64,000 nucleotides of DNA from an uncultured Gammaproteobacteria bacterium (GCA_913043815.1 CAJWNY010000002.1:17575-81574), one strand, 5' to 3'; counted from the stretch's first letter, positions 52,851-61,354 are shown. Notes: generated from the sequence alone by a model not told the origin. Program-made: numbers and translations.

Positions 52851-53519
52851 ATGGAACTTTACGAAGTAATGCGCTCTACTTTTGCCGCGCGCGAGTTTAC
52901 TGATGCGCCAGTTACAGATGCTATGTTGCAGCGTGTTTTAGAAAACGCACGATTTGCGCCCAGTGGTGGTAATCGCCAGGGCTGGAAAGTTGTCGTGGTG
53001 CGCAACGAGGCGACGCGACAGGGCTTAGCAGATATTATGCGGTCTAGTATGCAGCGCTATGTCGCTCAAGTTAAGGCTGGTGAAGCGCCGTTTAATACAA
53101 TTAACCCCAGCCAAGTAAGTGGCGCCGACGTCGAAAACACAGCTGTCCCGCAACAAATGCTCGACAACTTGACTCAAGCGCCGGTTATCTTGTTAGTCTT
53201 TATTGATCTTTCCGTAGTCGCGTCCTTTGACAGTGGCCTAGATAGAGTAGGTGTGATTTCTGGCGCGTCAATTTACCCCTTTGTTTGGAATATTTTGCTC
53301 GCGGCTCGAAGCGAAGGGTTAGGTGGCACGTTAACTACCTTCGCCGCTGGGGAAGAAGGCAAGCTCCGTGAGCTTATTGGCGTGCCGGAAGAAATGGCTT
53401 TTGCCGCTATGATTCCTATGGGTCAACCGGTTAAGCAGTTAACTAAACTTAAGCGCAATGATGTGCAAAGTTTTACTGTGTTAGAACATTGGAATGGGGA
53501 GAATTTAGTTGGATCGTAA
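52851..53519 (+). CDS. Nitroreductase family protein
   Basis: A 222-residue FMN enzyme. MELYEVMRSTFAAREFTDAPVTD is the N-terminus with the FMN-phosphate arginine, FAPSGGNRQGWKVVVVRN the second contact and ARSEGLGGTLTTFAAGEE the helix near the FMN. The track start is a TTG at 52833; the ATG 52851 has GGGAGA ten bases ahead and aligns with the family. It belongs to a different subgroup from the nitroreductase at 51343. The following MFS gene overlaps its end by 11 bases, so the two are probably made together, an enzyme and a transporter for one compound. Confidence 0.83.
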   Translation: MELYEVMRSTFAAREFTDAPVTDAMLQRVLENARFAPSGGNRQGWKVVVVRNEATRQGLADIMRSSMQRYVAQVKAGEAPFNTINPSQVSGADVENTAVPQQMLDNLTQAPVILLVFIDLSVVASFDSGLDRVGVISGASIYPFVWNILLAARSEGLGGTLTTFAAGEEGKLRELIGVPEEMAFAAMIPMGQPVKQLTKLKRNDVQSFTVLEHWNGENLVGS

Positions 53520-55146
53520 TCAAAATGAACAGGGTGATGCTCTGATGACTGAAGCTGACCAAGCGTCAACTGCAGCTGAGCAAGCGTCTAGTGCGAGGTA
53601 CGCTAAATACGTTCTGTTTGTACTGATCATAGTTTACATATTTAACTTTATTGATCGACAGATTTTGTCAATTTTGGCAGAAGAGATTAAGGCAGATTTG
53701 GGTATCGGGGACGCTGAAATTGGCTTTCTGTATGGTACCGCCTTTGCGGTGTTTTATGCAGTCTTTGGTATTCCTCTTGGACGCTTGGCGGACATGTGGA
53801 ATCGCAAAAAATTGATTTCGATGGGATTGTCGTTCTGGAGTTTGATGACTGCGATGTCTGGCTTCGCTCAAAATTTTGGTAGTCTTGCCTTCTGCAGATT
53901 TGGTGTGGGCGTTGGCGAAGCCAGTGCTACGCCAGCCGCTTTTTCCATGCTATCGGATTACTTTCCGCCAAGAGTAAGAGCAACAGTGTTGGCCATTTAC
54001 TCCAGTGGTATCTATCTAGGCTCGGGTATCGGATTATTTCTGGGTGGTGCAATTGTGCACAGCTGGCATGGATGGTACCCAGATCCGGCTCTCGCACCGT
54101 TGGGCATTAAAGCCTGGCAGGCTGCGTTTCTTGCCGTAGGCGTGCCAGGCGTATTTATGGCCATTTGGGTTTGGACGTTGCGCGAACCTGTAAAAGGTGC
54201 AAGCGAGGGCATTTTAACTCCCGCGCACCCAGCTCCTTTTCAGGCTGCGGGGAAGTCGTTGATGAGTGTGCTTCCTGGCTTTTCTATTGCTAGTCTTTAT
54301 GTGGCAGGTGGTCTTCGAGCAGTATTCATTAATCTGATTGTGGCAACCCTGATAGGCCTACTTTTTTTCGGTCTCTATGTGTTGATGCCAACGCTCTTAC
54401 AATGGATTGCTCTGGGCATTGGTGTCTACATCACTGCCACTTGGATTCATTATCTTAAGCTTACGGATCCCGCATGCTATGGCATGATGTTTCAATCTAA
54501 AGCTTTTATATTCTCAACTATTGGTTTCCCCGCTATTTCTTTTGTAACCTACGGCCTTGGCTTTTGGTCTCCACCGTTTATGCAGCGCTTTCATGGTGAA
54601 AGTATCGCTGACGCTGGCTTATACCTAGGTATGGGGTCTGCCATTGGTGGATTTATTGGTATTGTCCTGGGTGGCATTTTGGCCGACTATTTCAAAACCA
54701 AATATGTCAATGCACGACTTTATGTCGGCTTGATTATTCCTTTTTTTGCAGTGCCATGCATATTTGGCTTTTTGTATACAGAAAGTATTGCCGCAGCATA
54801 TTTCTATTCATTCCTATTCAGTGTCATTTCTCCTGCTTGGATAGGTTGTGCCGCTAGCACGGCTAATGACTTAGTTATGCCAAGAATGCGTGCAACGGCA
54901 TCTGCTTATTATTTGCTAATGAACACCTTTGTCGGCCTAGCTTTGGGCCCGTTCCTGATTGGGCAGTTTAGTGATCTATATATAGCAGCTGGCATTGAGA
55001 GCAAATTTGCTTTGCAGACAGCTATGGCTTGGGGTTTGGCGCCTTTTGCATTAAGTGTTGTTATGTTGCTTTTAGCTTCGCGCTATTTAGCTGATGATGA
55101 AGCTAGTCGTATTGACCGCGCTCGGGCTTTAGGCGAGCCGGTTTAG
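53509..55146 (+). CDS. MFS transporter (spinster-like), long form
   Basis: A 545-residue MFS protein, longer than the usual 430 because of an extra membrane stretch between helices 6 and 7 (about residues 255-330). IYIFNFIDRQILSILAEEIKADLGI, GRLADMWNRKKLISMGLSFWS and FCRFGVGVGEASATPAAFSMLSDYFPPRVRAT mark the spinster/ACS-like branch. TTG 53509, with GGGGAG seven bases upstream, overlaps the nitroreductase end; ATG 53545 is the alternative. Expected to carry an organic anion or lipophilic acid. A hairpin follows at 55165. Confidence 0.82.
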   Translation: MDRNQNEQGDALMTEADQASTAAEQASSARYAKYVLFVLIIVYIFNFIDRQILSILAEEIKADLGIGDAEIGFLYGTAFAVFYAVFGIPLGRLADMWNRKKLISMGLSFWSLMTAMSGFAQNFGSLAFCRFGVGVGEASATPAAFSMLSDYFPPRVRATVLAIYSSGIYLGSGIGLFLGGAIVHSWHGWYPDPALAPLGIKAWQAAFLAVGVPGVFMAIWVWTLREPVKGASEGILTPAHPAPFQAAGKSLMSVLPGFSIASLYVAGGLRAVFINLIVATLIGLLFFGLYVLMPTLLQWIALGIGVYITATWIHYLKLTDPACYGMMFQSKAFIFSTIGFPAISFVTYGLGFWSPPFMQRFHGESIADAGLYLGMGSAIGGFIGIVLGGILADYFKTKYVNARLYVGLIIPFFAVPCIFGFLYTESIAAAYFYSFLFSVISPAWIGCAASTANDLVMPRMRATASAYYLLMNTFVGLALGPFLIGQFSDLYIAAGIESKFALQTAMAWGLAPFALSVVMLLLASRYLADDEASRIDRARALGEPV

Positions 55147-55164
55147 TATTAGAATATATCCGTA

Positions 55165-55190
55165 TAGGTAAGGCGTTAGGGCCTTACCTA
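55165..55190 (+). terminator. Hairpin after the MFS gene
   Basis: TAGGTAAGGC and GCCTTACCTA are a perfect ten-base-pair stem with a GTTAGG loop, 18 bases after the stop. There is no T-run, so it could stabilise the 3' end instead of terminating. Confidence 0.5.
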
Positions 55191-55237
55191 GGACTGTTGA
55201 TTAAAGGCTTATAGATTTAAAAACTTAAAGGAAAATC

Positions 55238-55810
55238 GTGGAACAAAGCGGAACCTATGAAATTTCCTGCCCTATTGATGAAGTATGGGCAGGACTCAAT
55301 GACGTGAATGTGTTGGCTGCTTGCATCCCTGGCTGTGAGTCCATACAGCAAGTGGGCGAGCGTAACCTTGCTGCCTCTGTGAAAGCCAAAGTGGGACCAG
55401 TGAACTCTACGTTCCAAGTTAATATTTCCCTTGAGGATATTCAAGCGCCCAATAGCTACATGCTGAGAGGTGAAGTTAAAGGCGGGGCGGGGGTAGCTAA
55501 AGGAGAAGCGAAAATTGCTTTAGCTGTTGTTGACGGTAAGGCGGCAACTGACTTAACCTATGCAGCCTCGGCTTCCTTTGGCGGTAAGTTGGCTCAAGTG
55601 GGCAGTAGTCTGGTAGACAGCGCGGCAAGAAAGATGTGTGATGAATTCTTTGCAGCCTTTGAGCAGCAACTAAAAGGAGGGCCGCAACCTCGGGCCTCTC
55701 TATCGAAGAAAGATGCAGATGGCAATATCGAACGTGCGAACGATGGAATGCTATTTGTATGGGTTACTGCATTTGTGGTTTTGACCGTAGCCATGGTGTT
55801 GGCTATTTAG
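55238..55810 (+). CDS. coxG: CoxG family (SRPBCC) protein with C-terminal membrane anchor
   Basis: A 190-residue protein. The N-terminal 150 residues are a CoxG-type SRPBCC lipid/ligand-binding domain: EQSGTYEISCPIDEVWAGLNDVNVLAACIPGCESIQQVG, VGPVNSTFQVNISLEDIQAPNSYMLRGEV and LAQVGSSLVDSAARKMCDEFFAAF are typical. The last 20 residues (MLFVWVTAFVVLTVAMVLAI) form a tail anchor, as in CoxG of Oligotropha, which recruits CO dehydrogenase or related molybdenum hydroxylases to the membrane or carries quinone. GTG start with AAGGA upstream. The enzyme subunit genes after it are broken, so the gene is an orphan. Confidence 0.85.
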   Translation: MEQSGTYEISCPIDEVWAGLNDVNVLAACIPGCESIQQVGERNLAASVKAKVGPVNSTFQVNISLEDIQAPNSYMLRGEVKGGAGVAKGEAKIALAVVDGKAATDLTYAASASFGGKLAQVGSSLVDSAARKMCDEFFAAFEQQLKGGPQPRASLSKKDADGNIERANDGMLFVWVTAFVVLTVAMVLAI

Positions 55811-55871
55811 CCAAATTGTTCATCTCTTTCTGAAGTCCGGTTGTTGGCTTTTATAGGTTTTTGAGTGCCCT

Positions 55872-56269
55872 TTGAAAATCAAAATAGACGTAAGCAATAC
55901 ATTCCACGAAGTGACTATTAAGTCCAATACGTTGTTGGTTAGTGTATTGCGTGAGAATCTGCGGTTAACAGGTGCTCATGTGTGTTGCGATACATCTCAG
56001 AGTGGGGCCTGCACTGTGCATTTGAATGATCTTGCAGTTAAGTCCTGTGCAGTCCTTGCTGTACAAGTTGCCGACTCTAAAGTAGTTACCATCGAAGGCA
56101 TCGGCGAGGTCGACAATCTTCACCCAATGCAAAGTGCCTTTCGCGAACATCACGCTTTGCAGTTCGGTTTTTGTACCCCGGCGATGATTTCTTTCTCGAT
56201 CTTTTCGAAACGGCCCTACAACCCAGTGAGTTAATTACCCGAGAGAATTCCCTCTGCCGGCCCGGGTAG
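55872..56269 (+). pseudogene. coxS-like 2Fe-2S subunit, frameshifted and truncated
   Basis: The first 117 codons encode the small [2Fe-2S] subunit of a molybdenum hydroxylase: the ferredoxin domain with HVCCDTSQSGACTVHLND and the start of the second domain HHALQFGFCTPAM. In the plant-type cluster the second ligand cysteine is serine (Cys44Ser; C39, C47 and C59 remain). Near 56220 a one-base shift moves the sequence to another frame, where PSELITRENSLCR continues the family's NPxPSEEEI...GNLCRCTGYQ. After that the match stops and coxM sequence begins. The intact family protein is about 160 residues. The gene cannot make a working subunit. Confidence 0.8.
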
Positions 56270-56547
56270 CGTATGCGAAATTCCGTAATCAAGCATCGGG
56301 CTATGCCTTTGTGGGTTCGTTTATCGCAGAATTTCAGGGTAAAATCCGAGCTGGTATTACAGGTGCTGGCCCCTGCGCTTGCCTTGCAATAGGTATCGAA
56401 AATGAGCTCATGCAAAATCGGAGTGTTGATATTCTCGATCATGTTGAAGTGCCTGATGCTGGGTTTAACAGTGACATACACGCTTCCGCTGAGTACCGTG
56501 CTCATTTACTGAAAGTACGGACCAAACGCCCACTAAAAAAATGTTGA
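56260..56547 (+). pseudogene. coxM-like FAD subunit, C-terminal remnant
   Basis: From about 56260 a third frame reads ARVAYAKFRNQASGYAFVGSFIAEF, then KIRAGITGAGPCACLA and GFNSDIHASAEYRAHLLKV. This is the C-terminal part of the CoxM/FAD-binding molybdenum-hydroxylase medium subunit (consensus Y.KF.....ya.vg, i.vtGag, SD.haS.eYR.hl). Only about 95 of an expected 290 residues remain, with no start and no FAD-binding motif. It abuts the coxS remnant directly, indicating a deletion that removed the coxS end and most of coxM, along with coxL if it lay between. Confidence 0.8.
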
Positions 56548-56570
56548 GTCAAACCAATTGAGTCAGAAAA

Positions 56571-57581
56571 ATGAAAGTTAACGCCATAGTCTGCAATGAG
56601 ATTGCAGAGGATATTGGCAGCGTTGAGTTGCAGCAAATTGAACTGCCTGAGCCCGGCCCGGGTCAGGTGCGTGTGCGGCTAAAAGCCTGCGCTGTTAATT
56701 TCCCTGATCTTTTAATGATTCAGGGTAAGTACCAATTCAAACCGCCGCTACCTTTTGTCCCGGGTGGTGAAGCGGCTGGTGATATCGAAGCCATCGGTCC
56801 GGGCGTTAGTTTTAAAGAAGGCGATGCGGTGATTGTTGGTATGCGTTACGGTGGCTTCGCTGAGGCCGTTGTGGTGGATGAATCTCAAGTTAAACAGCTG
56901 CCCAAGGGCATGAACTATGCCAAGGGAGCGTCTTATCAGACGGCTTATTTGACCGCTTATGTTGCTCTGCAGCGTCGTGGCTATCTTGAGAAGGGTGAAA
57001 CCTTACTAGTTCATGGTGCTACTGGCGGCGTGGGTATGGCCGCAGTTGATTTAGGCAAGCTCTTCGGTGCCAATGTTATTGGCACAGGCGGCCGAGATGA
57101 TAAGTTAGCGGTGGTTGCTTCTCGAGGTGCGGATCATGTCATTAACTACACTATGGACGATGGCAGATTAGGCGGCTTTCGCGAAACCGTAAAATCGTTA
57201 ACAGGCGGTCGTGGAGCAGACGTTATTTATGACCCAGTAGGCGGCGATGTTTTTGATGAAAGCATGCGCTGTATAAACTGGGGCGGTCGAATACTGAGTA
57301 TTGGGTTTACCAGTGGGCGCTGGCCTCAAGCGCCGGTTAACTTAATCCTAATCAAGCAAATCTCCGTCATTGGGGTGCGCGCTGGTGAGTACGGACGGCA
57401 AGATCCGGTCAAAGGGCGTGAGAACGCTCAGCGTCTTTATGCCATGGCTGAGGCGGGTGAGATTGATCCTTACATTAGTCATGTACTGCCGTTAGAAAAT
57501 GCGGTTGAAGCCATGCGTTTACTTCAGCAACGAGAGGTTGTAGGCAAAGCGGTTGTGACGATGAATGGCTACCAAATCTAA
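56571..57581 (+). CDS. NADPH:quinone oxidoreductase-like medium-chain dehydrogenase
   Basis: A 336-residue zinc-independent MDR protein. LKACAVNFPDLLMIQGKYQFKPPLPFVPGGEAAGDIEAIGPGV is the catalytic-domain signature; LLVHGATGGVGMAAVDLGKLFGANVIGTGG is the NADPH Rossmann motif. No zinc-binding cysteines of the alcohol dehydrogenase type are present. It reduces quinones or an enoyl thioester (the family also holds acryloyl- and crotonyl-CoA reductases). No clear SD before the ATG. It begins 24 bases after the coxM remnant and may once have followed it in one operon. Confidence 0.85.
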   Translation: MKVNAIVCNEIAEDIGSVELQQIELPEPGPGQVRVRLKACAVNFPDLLMIQGKYQFKPPLPFVPGGEAAGDIEAIGPGVSFKEGDAVIVGMRYGGFAEAVVVDESQVKQLPKGMNYAKGASYQTAYLTAYVALQRRGYLEKGETLLVHGATGGVGMAAVDLGKLFGANVIGTGGRDDKLAVVASRGADHVINYTMDDGRLGGFRETVKSLTGGRGADVIYDPVGGDVFDESMRCINWGGRILSIGFTSGRWPQAPVNLILIKQISVIGVRAGEYGRQDPVKGRENAQRLYAMAEAGEIDPYISHVLPLENAVEAMRLLQQREVVGKAVVTMNGYQI

Positions 57582-57898
57582 ATCCTGAGCACGTCTCTGA
57601 CTATCCATTGACCCTAAATCTGTTAAGTTTAAAGACCTGGCGTTGGGCGATGTGGCTATCGACATCTAGGAACGCCTATAGTAATTTCCTCACAAGCTTC
57701 GAACGGACTCTCGCTCAATCAGTATTTTTTTGAGTTGGAAGAAGACGAATACTTAGGGGTCATCTTGAGATCCTCAGATTTATAGATATAAGCAGTAAAA
57801 ACGAGGACTTGATCCGCTTCCGGACAGGTACCAGGTGGAAAAATGCAAAATCGAGTACAACGGCGCCATTCATTGCAGTTCCCGATCGGGGGTGACCA
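57582..57898. other. Intergenic region before panB
   Basis: A 317-base gap that should contain the panB promoter. I see no ORF, RNA gene or strong hairpin; GGGGGTGA just before the panB ATG is its ribosome binding site. Confidence 0.5.
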
Positions 57899-58684
57899 AT
57901 GAAAATTCAAACATTCCGTGAACGTAAGGTGGCGGGTGAAAAAATCTCTATGGTCACTTGCTACGACTACTGGTCGGCGCAAATTCTGGCCGAATCTAGT
58001 GTAGATACACTTCTGGTTGGTGACAGTCTGGCCATGGTCATGCACGGCTTCCCCAGCACAGTGCACGCCACAGTGGCAATGATGGCTACCCATATTGCTG
58101 CAGTGAAACGTGGTGCGCCAAACAAATTTATTGTTGGAGATATGCCGTTTCTCTCCGCACGCAGAGATCTTGGTCAGGCTATGAATGCGGTTACGGCACT
58201 CATGCAGGCCGGTAGCAACGCGATAAAAATTGAGGGAGCAGCAGGGCAGTTGTCTTTACTCGCGCATATTGTGGAGTCTGGAGTTCCGGTGATGGGCCAC
58301 TTGGGTCTTACCCCTCAATCTGTTGAAGGGCTAGGTGGGCATAAGGTTCAGGGTCGTATGTCGGTTGATGCCAAGCGTATTCTCGATGATGCTTTAGCAC
58401 TACAAGAAGCAGGTTGTTTTAGTCTAGTGCTTGAGTGCATTCCTCAGGCGTTGGGCGAACGAATTTCCAAGGCACTAGATATCCCTACCATTGGTATCGG
58501 GGCAGGGACGCATACGGACGGTCAGGTTTTGGTGTTACAAGATCTGTTAGGTATGCACCAGTCATTTAAGCCAAAGTTCTTGCGCCACTATATGGATGGC
58601 TTCGGTCAACTCACCCGTGCAGTCAATAATTTTCACAGTGATGTAGTGGAAGGTCATTTTCCAAGTTTCAAAGAAAGCTACTAA
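57899..58684 (+). CDS. panB: 3-methyl-2-oxobutanoate hydroxymethyltransferase
   Basis: A 261-residue (beta/alpha)8 enzyme of pantothenate synthesis. It moves a hydroxymethyl group from methylene-THF to 2-oxoisovalerate to make ketopantoate. KISMVTCYDYWSAQIL, VDTLLVGDSLAMVMHGFPSTVHATV with metal-binding Asp, NAIKIEGAAG, VMGHLGLTPQSVEGLGGHKVQGR and LVLECIPQALGERIS with the catalytic Glu, and IGIGAGTHTDGQVLVLQDLLGM are conserved. Full length. The stop overlaps the panC start (TAATG). Confidence 0.95.
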   Translation: MKIQTFRERKVAGEKISMVTCYDYWSAQILAESSVDTLLVGDSLAMVMHGFPSTVHATVAMMATHIAAVKRGAPNKFIVGDMPFLSARRDLGQAMNAVTALMQAGSNAIKIEGAAGQLSLLAHIVESGVPVMGHLGLTPQSVEGLGGHKVQGRMSVDAKRILDDALALQEAGCFSLVLECIPQALGERISKALDIPTIGIGAGTHTDGQVLVLQDLLGMHQSFKPKFLRHYMDGFGQLTRAVNNFHSDVVEGHFPSFKESY

Positions 58685-59460
58685 TGCAGTTGGTGAAAGA
58701 CCTGGAGCAATGGCAACGGCTCCGTTCAGAATTAGACAAAGCTCTGGGTTTCGTTCCTACTATGGGTGCGCTGCACGAGGGCCATTTGTCGCTTCTGCGC
58801 CGAAGTGTTGCCGAAAACGAGCTTACGGTGCTGTCTATTTTTGTTAACGCTACTCAGTTTAATAACCAAGCAGATCTGCAAAGTTATCCCACTAGCATTG
58901 AAGACGACCTTAAGCTTGCTCAGTCAGTTGGGGTTGATTTGGTGCTGATGCCAGATTATGTGCAGATGTACCCCGACAACTTTCGCTTTCAAATGCACGA
59001 AGAAATTTTCAGTCAGGACTTATGTGGCAGCGACCGTTCTGGACACTTCACGGGTGTCCTCACTGTAGTGCTCAAGCTATTAAACTTAGTTCAGCCTGAG
59101 AAAGCGTACTTCGGTTTGAAAGACTATCAGCAATACCTTTTGATCAAGGATATGTGTGCTGGGTTGTTTCTGCCGACCCAAATTATTGGCTGTGAAACCC
59201 TACGCGAAAACGACGGCTTGGCTATGTCGTCGCGCAATCGTCGGTTAGACGGCGTTGCACGAGATGTAGCCGGGAGTTTTAACGGAATTTTATATCACTC
59301 CAACTCTGATGAAGACGCTATTAGCGCATTGCAGGCTTTGGGTTGCAATGTGGCATATATAAAAACTCTGTATGGGCGAAGATTTGGTGCCGTAGAAATT
59401 GAGTCCCAGGGGGACACAGTGCGCCTGATAGATAATTTGGTGCCAGAAAACTTAAAATAA
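58684..59460 (+). CDS. panC: Pantothenate synthetase
   Basis: A 258-residue ATP-dependent ligase of pantoate and beta-alanine. FVPTMGALHEGHLSLLRRS carries the HxGH-type nucleotide motif; LSIFVNATQFN, SDRSGHFTGVLTVVLKLLNLVQPEKAYFGLKDYQQYLLIK and DGLAMSSRNRRL (KMSKS-like) follow. The family is usually about 280 residues; the C-terminal domain is shortened by roughly 25 residues in its helices while the closing strands (VEIESQGDTVRLIDNLVP) are kept. It should still be active. Translationally coupled to panB. The beta-alanine supplier panD is not in the window. Confidence 0.93.
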   Translation: MQLVKDLEQWQRLRSELDKALGFVPTMGALHEGHLSLLRRSVAENELTVLSIFVNATQFNNQADLQSYPTSIEDDLKLAQSVGVDLVLMPDYVQMYPDNFRFQMHEEIFSQDLCGSDRSGHFTGVLTVVLKLLNLVQPEKAYFGLKDYQQYLLIKDMCAGLFLPTQIIGCETLRENDGLAMSSRNRRLDGVARDVAGSFNGILYHSNSDEDAISALQALGCNVAYIKTLYGRRFGAVEIESQGDTVRLIDNLVPENLK

Positions 59461-59536
59461 AGTTTTTAAGTCGCAGGTTCACCTGTGAATAGTATTTCTA
59501 GGTGATAACGATCGTTCGTTTAAATCGGAGTTTGAT

Positions 59537-60322
59537 ATGATTTTGGTTCTTGATGTTGGCAATAGCCAAATTTTTTGTGGTGTGTTTGAGGAAGAAAAAC
59601 TGGTTATTCAGTTTCGCTATGCGTCTACTGCTCGTGGGTCTTCAGATGAAATTGGTGTTTTTCTGCGTGGCGCTTTGCGCGAAAATGGCATAGCGCCAGA
59701 AGATATTGCAACAATAGCTATATCGTCCGTAGTGCCCGAACTGAACTACACCCTCTGGTCTTGCTGCCAAAAATACTTTGATTTAGAACCTATGGTGCTG
59801 CGACCAGGTTTGAAAACTGGCCTGAAGATCGATTACAAAGACCCCAAAGAGGTGGGTAGTGACCGAATTGCTGACGCCATGGGCGCAGTAAAAATGTTCC
59901 CTGACCGTAATCTTATTGTTATTGATTTTGGTACCGCCACGACTGTCTGTGCTGTTTCCAAAGACCGTGTATTTTTGGGCGGTAACATTATTCCAGGGGT
60001 GCGTTTGGCTATGGAAGCTCTTGAGGCGAATACTGCGAAATTACCGTCTGTAGAAATAAAGCCTGCGAAAAGGTCTATTGGTAAGACCACTATTGAAAGT
60101 ATTCAGAATGGATTGTATTGGAGCAACGTAGGCATGGTGAGGGAGTTGACCAGTAGAATCACTTCTGAGGTGTTTGCCGACGCCCCGCCGTTGACTATTG
60201 CTACCGGCGGTTTTGCTCATCTATTTGATCGTGAAGATCTGTTCGATCACGTGGTGTCAGATTTGATTTTAACTGGTCTGATCGAGGCGTTAAGACTCAA
60301 TGGTTACTTAGAGAAAAAATAA
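59537..60322 (+). CDS. coaX: Type III pantothenate kinase
   Basis: A 261-residue ASKHA-fold kinase. MILVLDVGNSQIFCGVF is phosphate motif 1, GSDRIADAMGA holds the substrate-binding arginine region, NLIVIDFGTATTVCAV is phosphate motif 2, and GGNIIPGVRLAMEAL the pantothenate pocket. It catalyses the first step of CoA synthesis and is not feedback-inhibited by CoA, unlike CoaA. GGAG precedes the ATG. It lies 76 bases after panC, so the three genes likely form one pathway operon from ketopantoate to phosphopantothenate. Confidence 0.95.
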   Translation: MILVLDVGNSQIFCGVFEEEKLVIQFRYASTARGSSDEIGVFLRGALRENGIAPEDIATIAISSVVPELNYTLWSCCQKYFDLEPMVLRPGLKTGLKIDYKDPKEVGSDRIADAMGAVKMFPDRNLIVIDFGTATTVCAVSKDRVFLGGNIIPGVRLAMEALEANTAKLPSVEIKPAKRSIGKTTIESIQNGLYWSNVGMVRELTSRITSEVFADAPPLTIATGGFAHLFDREDLFDHVVSDLILTGLIEALRLNGYLEKK

Positions 60323-60332
60323 CAATTCTCTA

Positions 60333-60361
60333 AACCCCTCGTTACAATCGCGCAAGGGGTT
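60333..60361. terminator. Hairpin between coaX and the convergent SDR gene
   Basis: AACCCCT and AGGGGTT pair over seven bases around a 15-base loop, starting 10 bases after the coaX stop. There is no strong T-run. It probably acts as a shared terminator. Confidence 0.5.
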
Positions 60362-60397
60362 GGTCTGGCCGTTATACGTTATATAGATGCCAGTGTT

Positions 60398-61162
60398 TTA
60401 TTCTTTGGCATACTGGTTTTGCAGACGCCGCATTCCTTTCAACCAACGGTCATAGTCAGCGGCTTTGCGTTTCATATACTCTGCAACTTCAGGGTGCGGC
60501 AGCACTAAAAATTTTTCTTCGCGCAATGTTTCCACTACGGCTTCAACAGCCACTTCTGGTTCAATCATTCCGTCTACACCGGCTACACCTGCGCCTCCGG
60601 CAACTAAAGGCGTATTTACGGCTTGAGGGCAGAGTACTGAAACTTTAATTCCTTGATCGCCGTATGTAATAGATAACCATTCTGCTAACGCCACGGCTGC
60701 GTGTTTAGTGACAGCATAAGTGACTGACCCAATTTGATTTAGCAAGCCGGCAGCTGAGGAAGTGTTGAGAAGGTAACCGCCGCCCCTGGCGATCATTAGT
60801 GGTACTAAATGGCGTGCTGCCCATACATGCGCCATTGTGTTGACCTCCCAAATGGTTTGCCAGACCTCGTCGGGTTCGTCAATATTTTTGCCAATGCCTA
60901 TGCCGGCGTTGGAGCAAAACAGATCGATAGGCCCAAATTGGACCTCTGTAGCGTTGATAAGTTCGACAATTTCGCTTTCCTTGCGCACATCCACCGCTAT
61001 GGAGTGACCGCCAAATTCAGCTGCAACCGCTGCGGCACCTTCACCGTTAAGATCTGCAACGATCACTTTTTTTGCACCTTCCCGTGCGAAACGTCGGCAC
61101 ATCTCTTTGCCTATGCCGCTTGCGCCGCCGGTCACTACGATAACTTTGTCCTTCAACTCCAT
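60398..61162 (-). CDS. SDR family oxidoreductase
   Basis: A 254-residue short-chain dehydrogenase. VIVVTGGASGIGKEMCRRFA is the nucleotide motif TGxxxGxG, CSNAGIGIG the NAG motif, NTSSAAGLLNQIGSVTYAVTKHA holds the catalytic Ser, Tyr and Lys (S..14..YxxxK). Start ATG 61162 has GGAGAG upstream and gives MELKDKVIVVTGG; the longer track start at 61201 is less likely. The C-terminus (EVAEYMKRKAADYDRWLKGMRRLQ) is typical of a group near fatty or hydroxyacyl metabolism. It oxidises or reduces an alcohol/ketone, substrate unknown. Divergent from the MFS gene at 61355. Confidence 0.86.
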   Translation of the reverse strand: MELKDKVIVVTGGASGIGKEMCRRFAREGAKKVIVADLNGEGAAAVAAEFGGHSIAVDVRKESEIVELINATEVQFGPIDLFCSNAGIGIGKNIDEPDEVWQTIWEVNTMAHVWAARHLVPLMIARGGGYLLNTSSAAGLLNQIGSVTYAVTKHAAVALAEWLSITYGDQGIKVSVLCPQAVNTPLVAGGAGVAGVDGMIEPEVAVEAVVETLREEKFLVLPHPEVAEYMKRKAADYDRWLKGMRRLQNQYAKE

Positions 61163-61354
61163 GAAACATCTCTCCAGTGAAAATATAGTCGGTCTGCGCA
61201 CGTGCCCTTTCAGACAACGCGCCCTCGTCGGGCGCGTTAATAGATGTCAAAGGTACTGTAAGCATTGCGGTGCAAAGATAGACGTTTTGTTGTGCTGATT
61301 CTATAGTGTCGTCCCAGCCCGAGTGGCATATCCAACACAAGGCTTGTCATAATC

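Noticed and set aside
56311-56547. ORF of 78 residues as a separate small gene
   Set aside because: Its frame continues upstream without a start into CoxM-like sequence, so it is a gene remnant.
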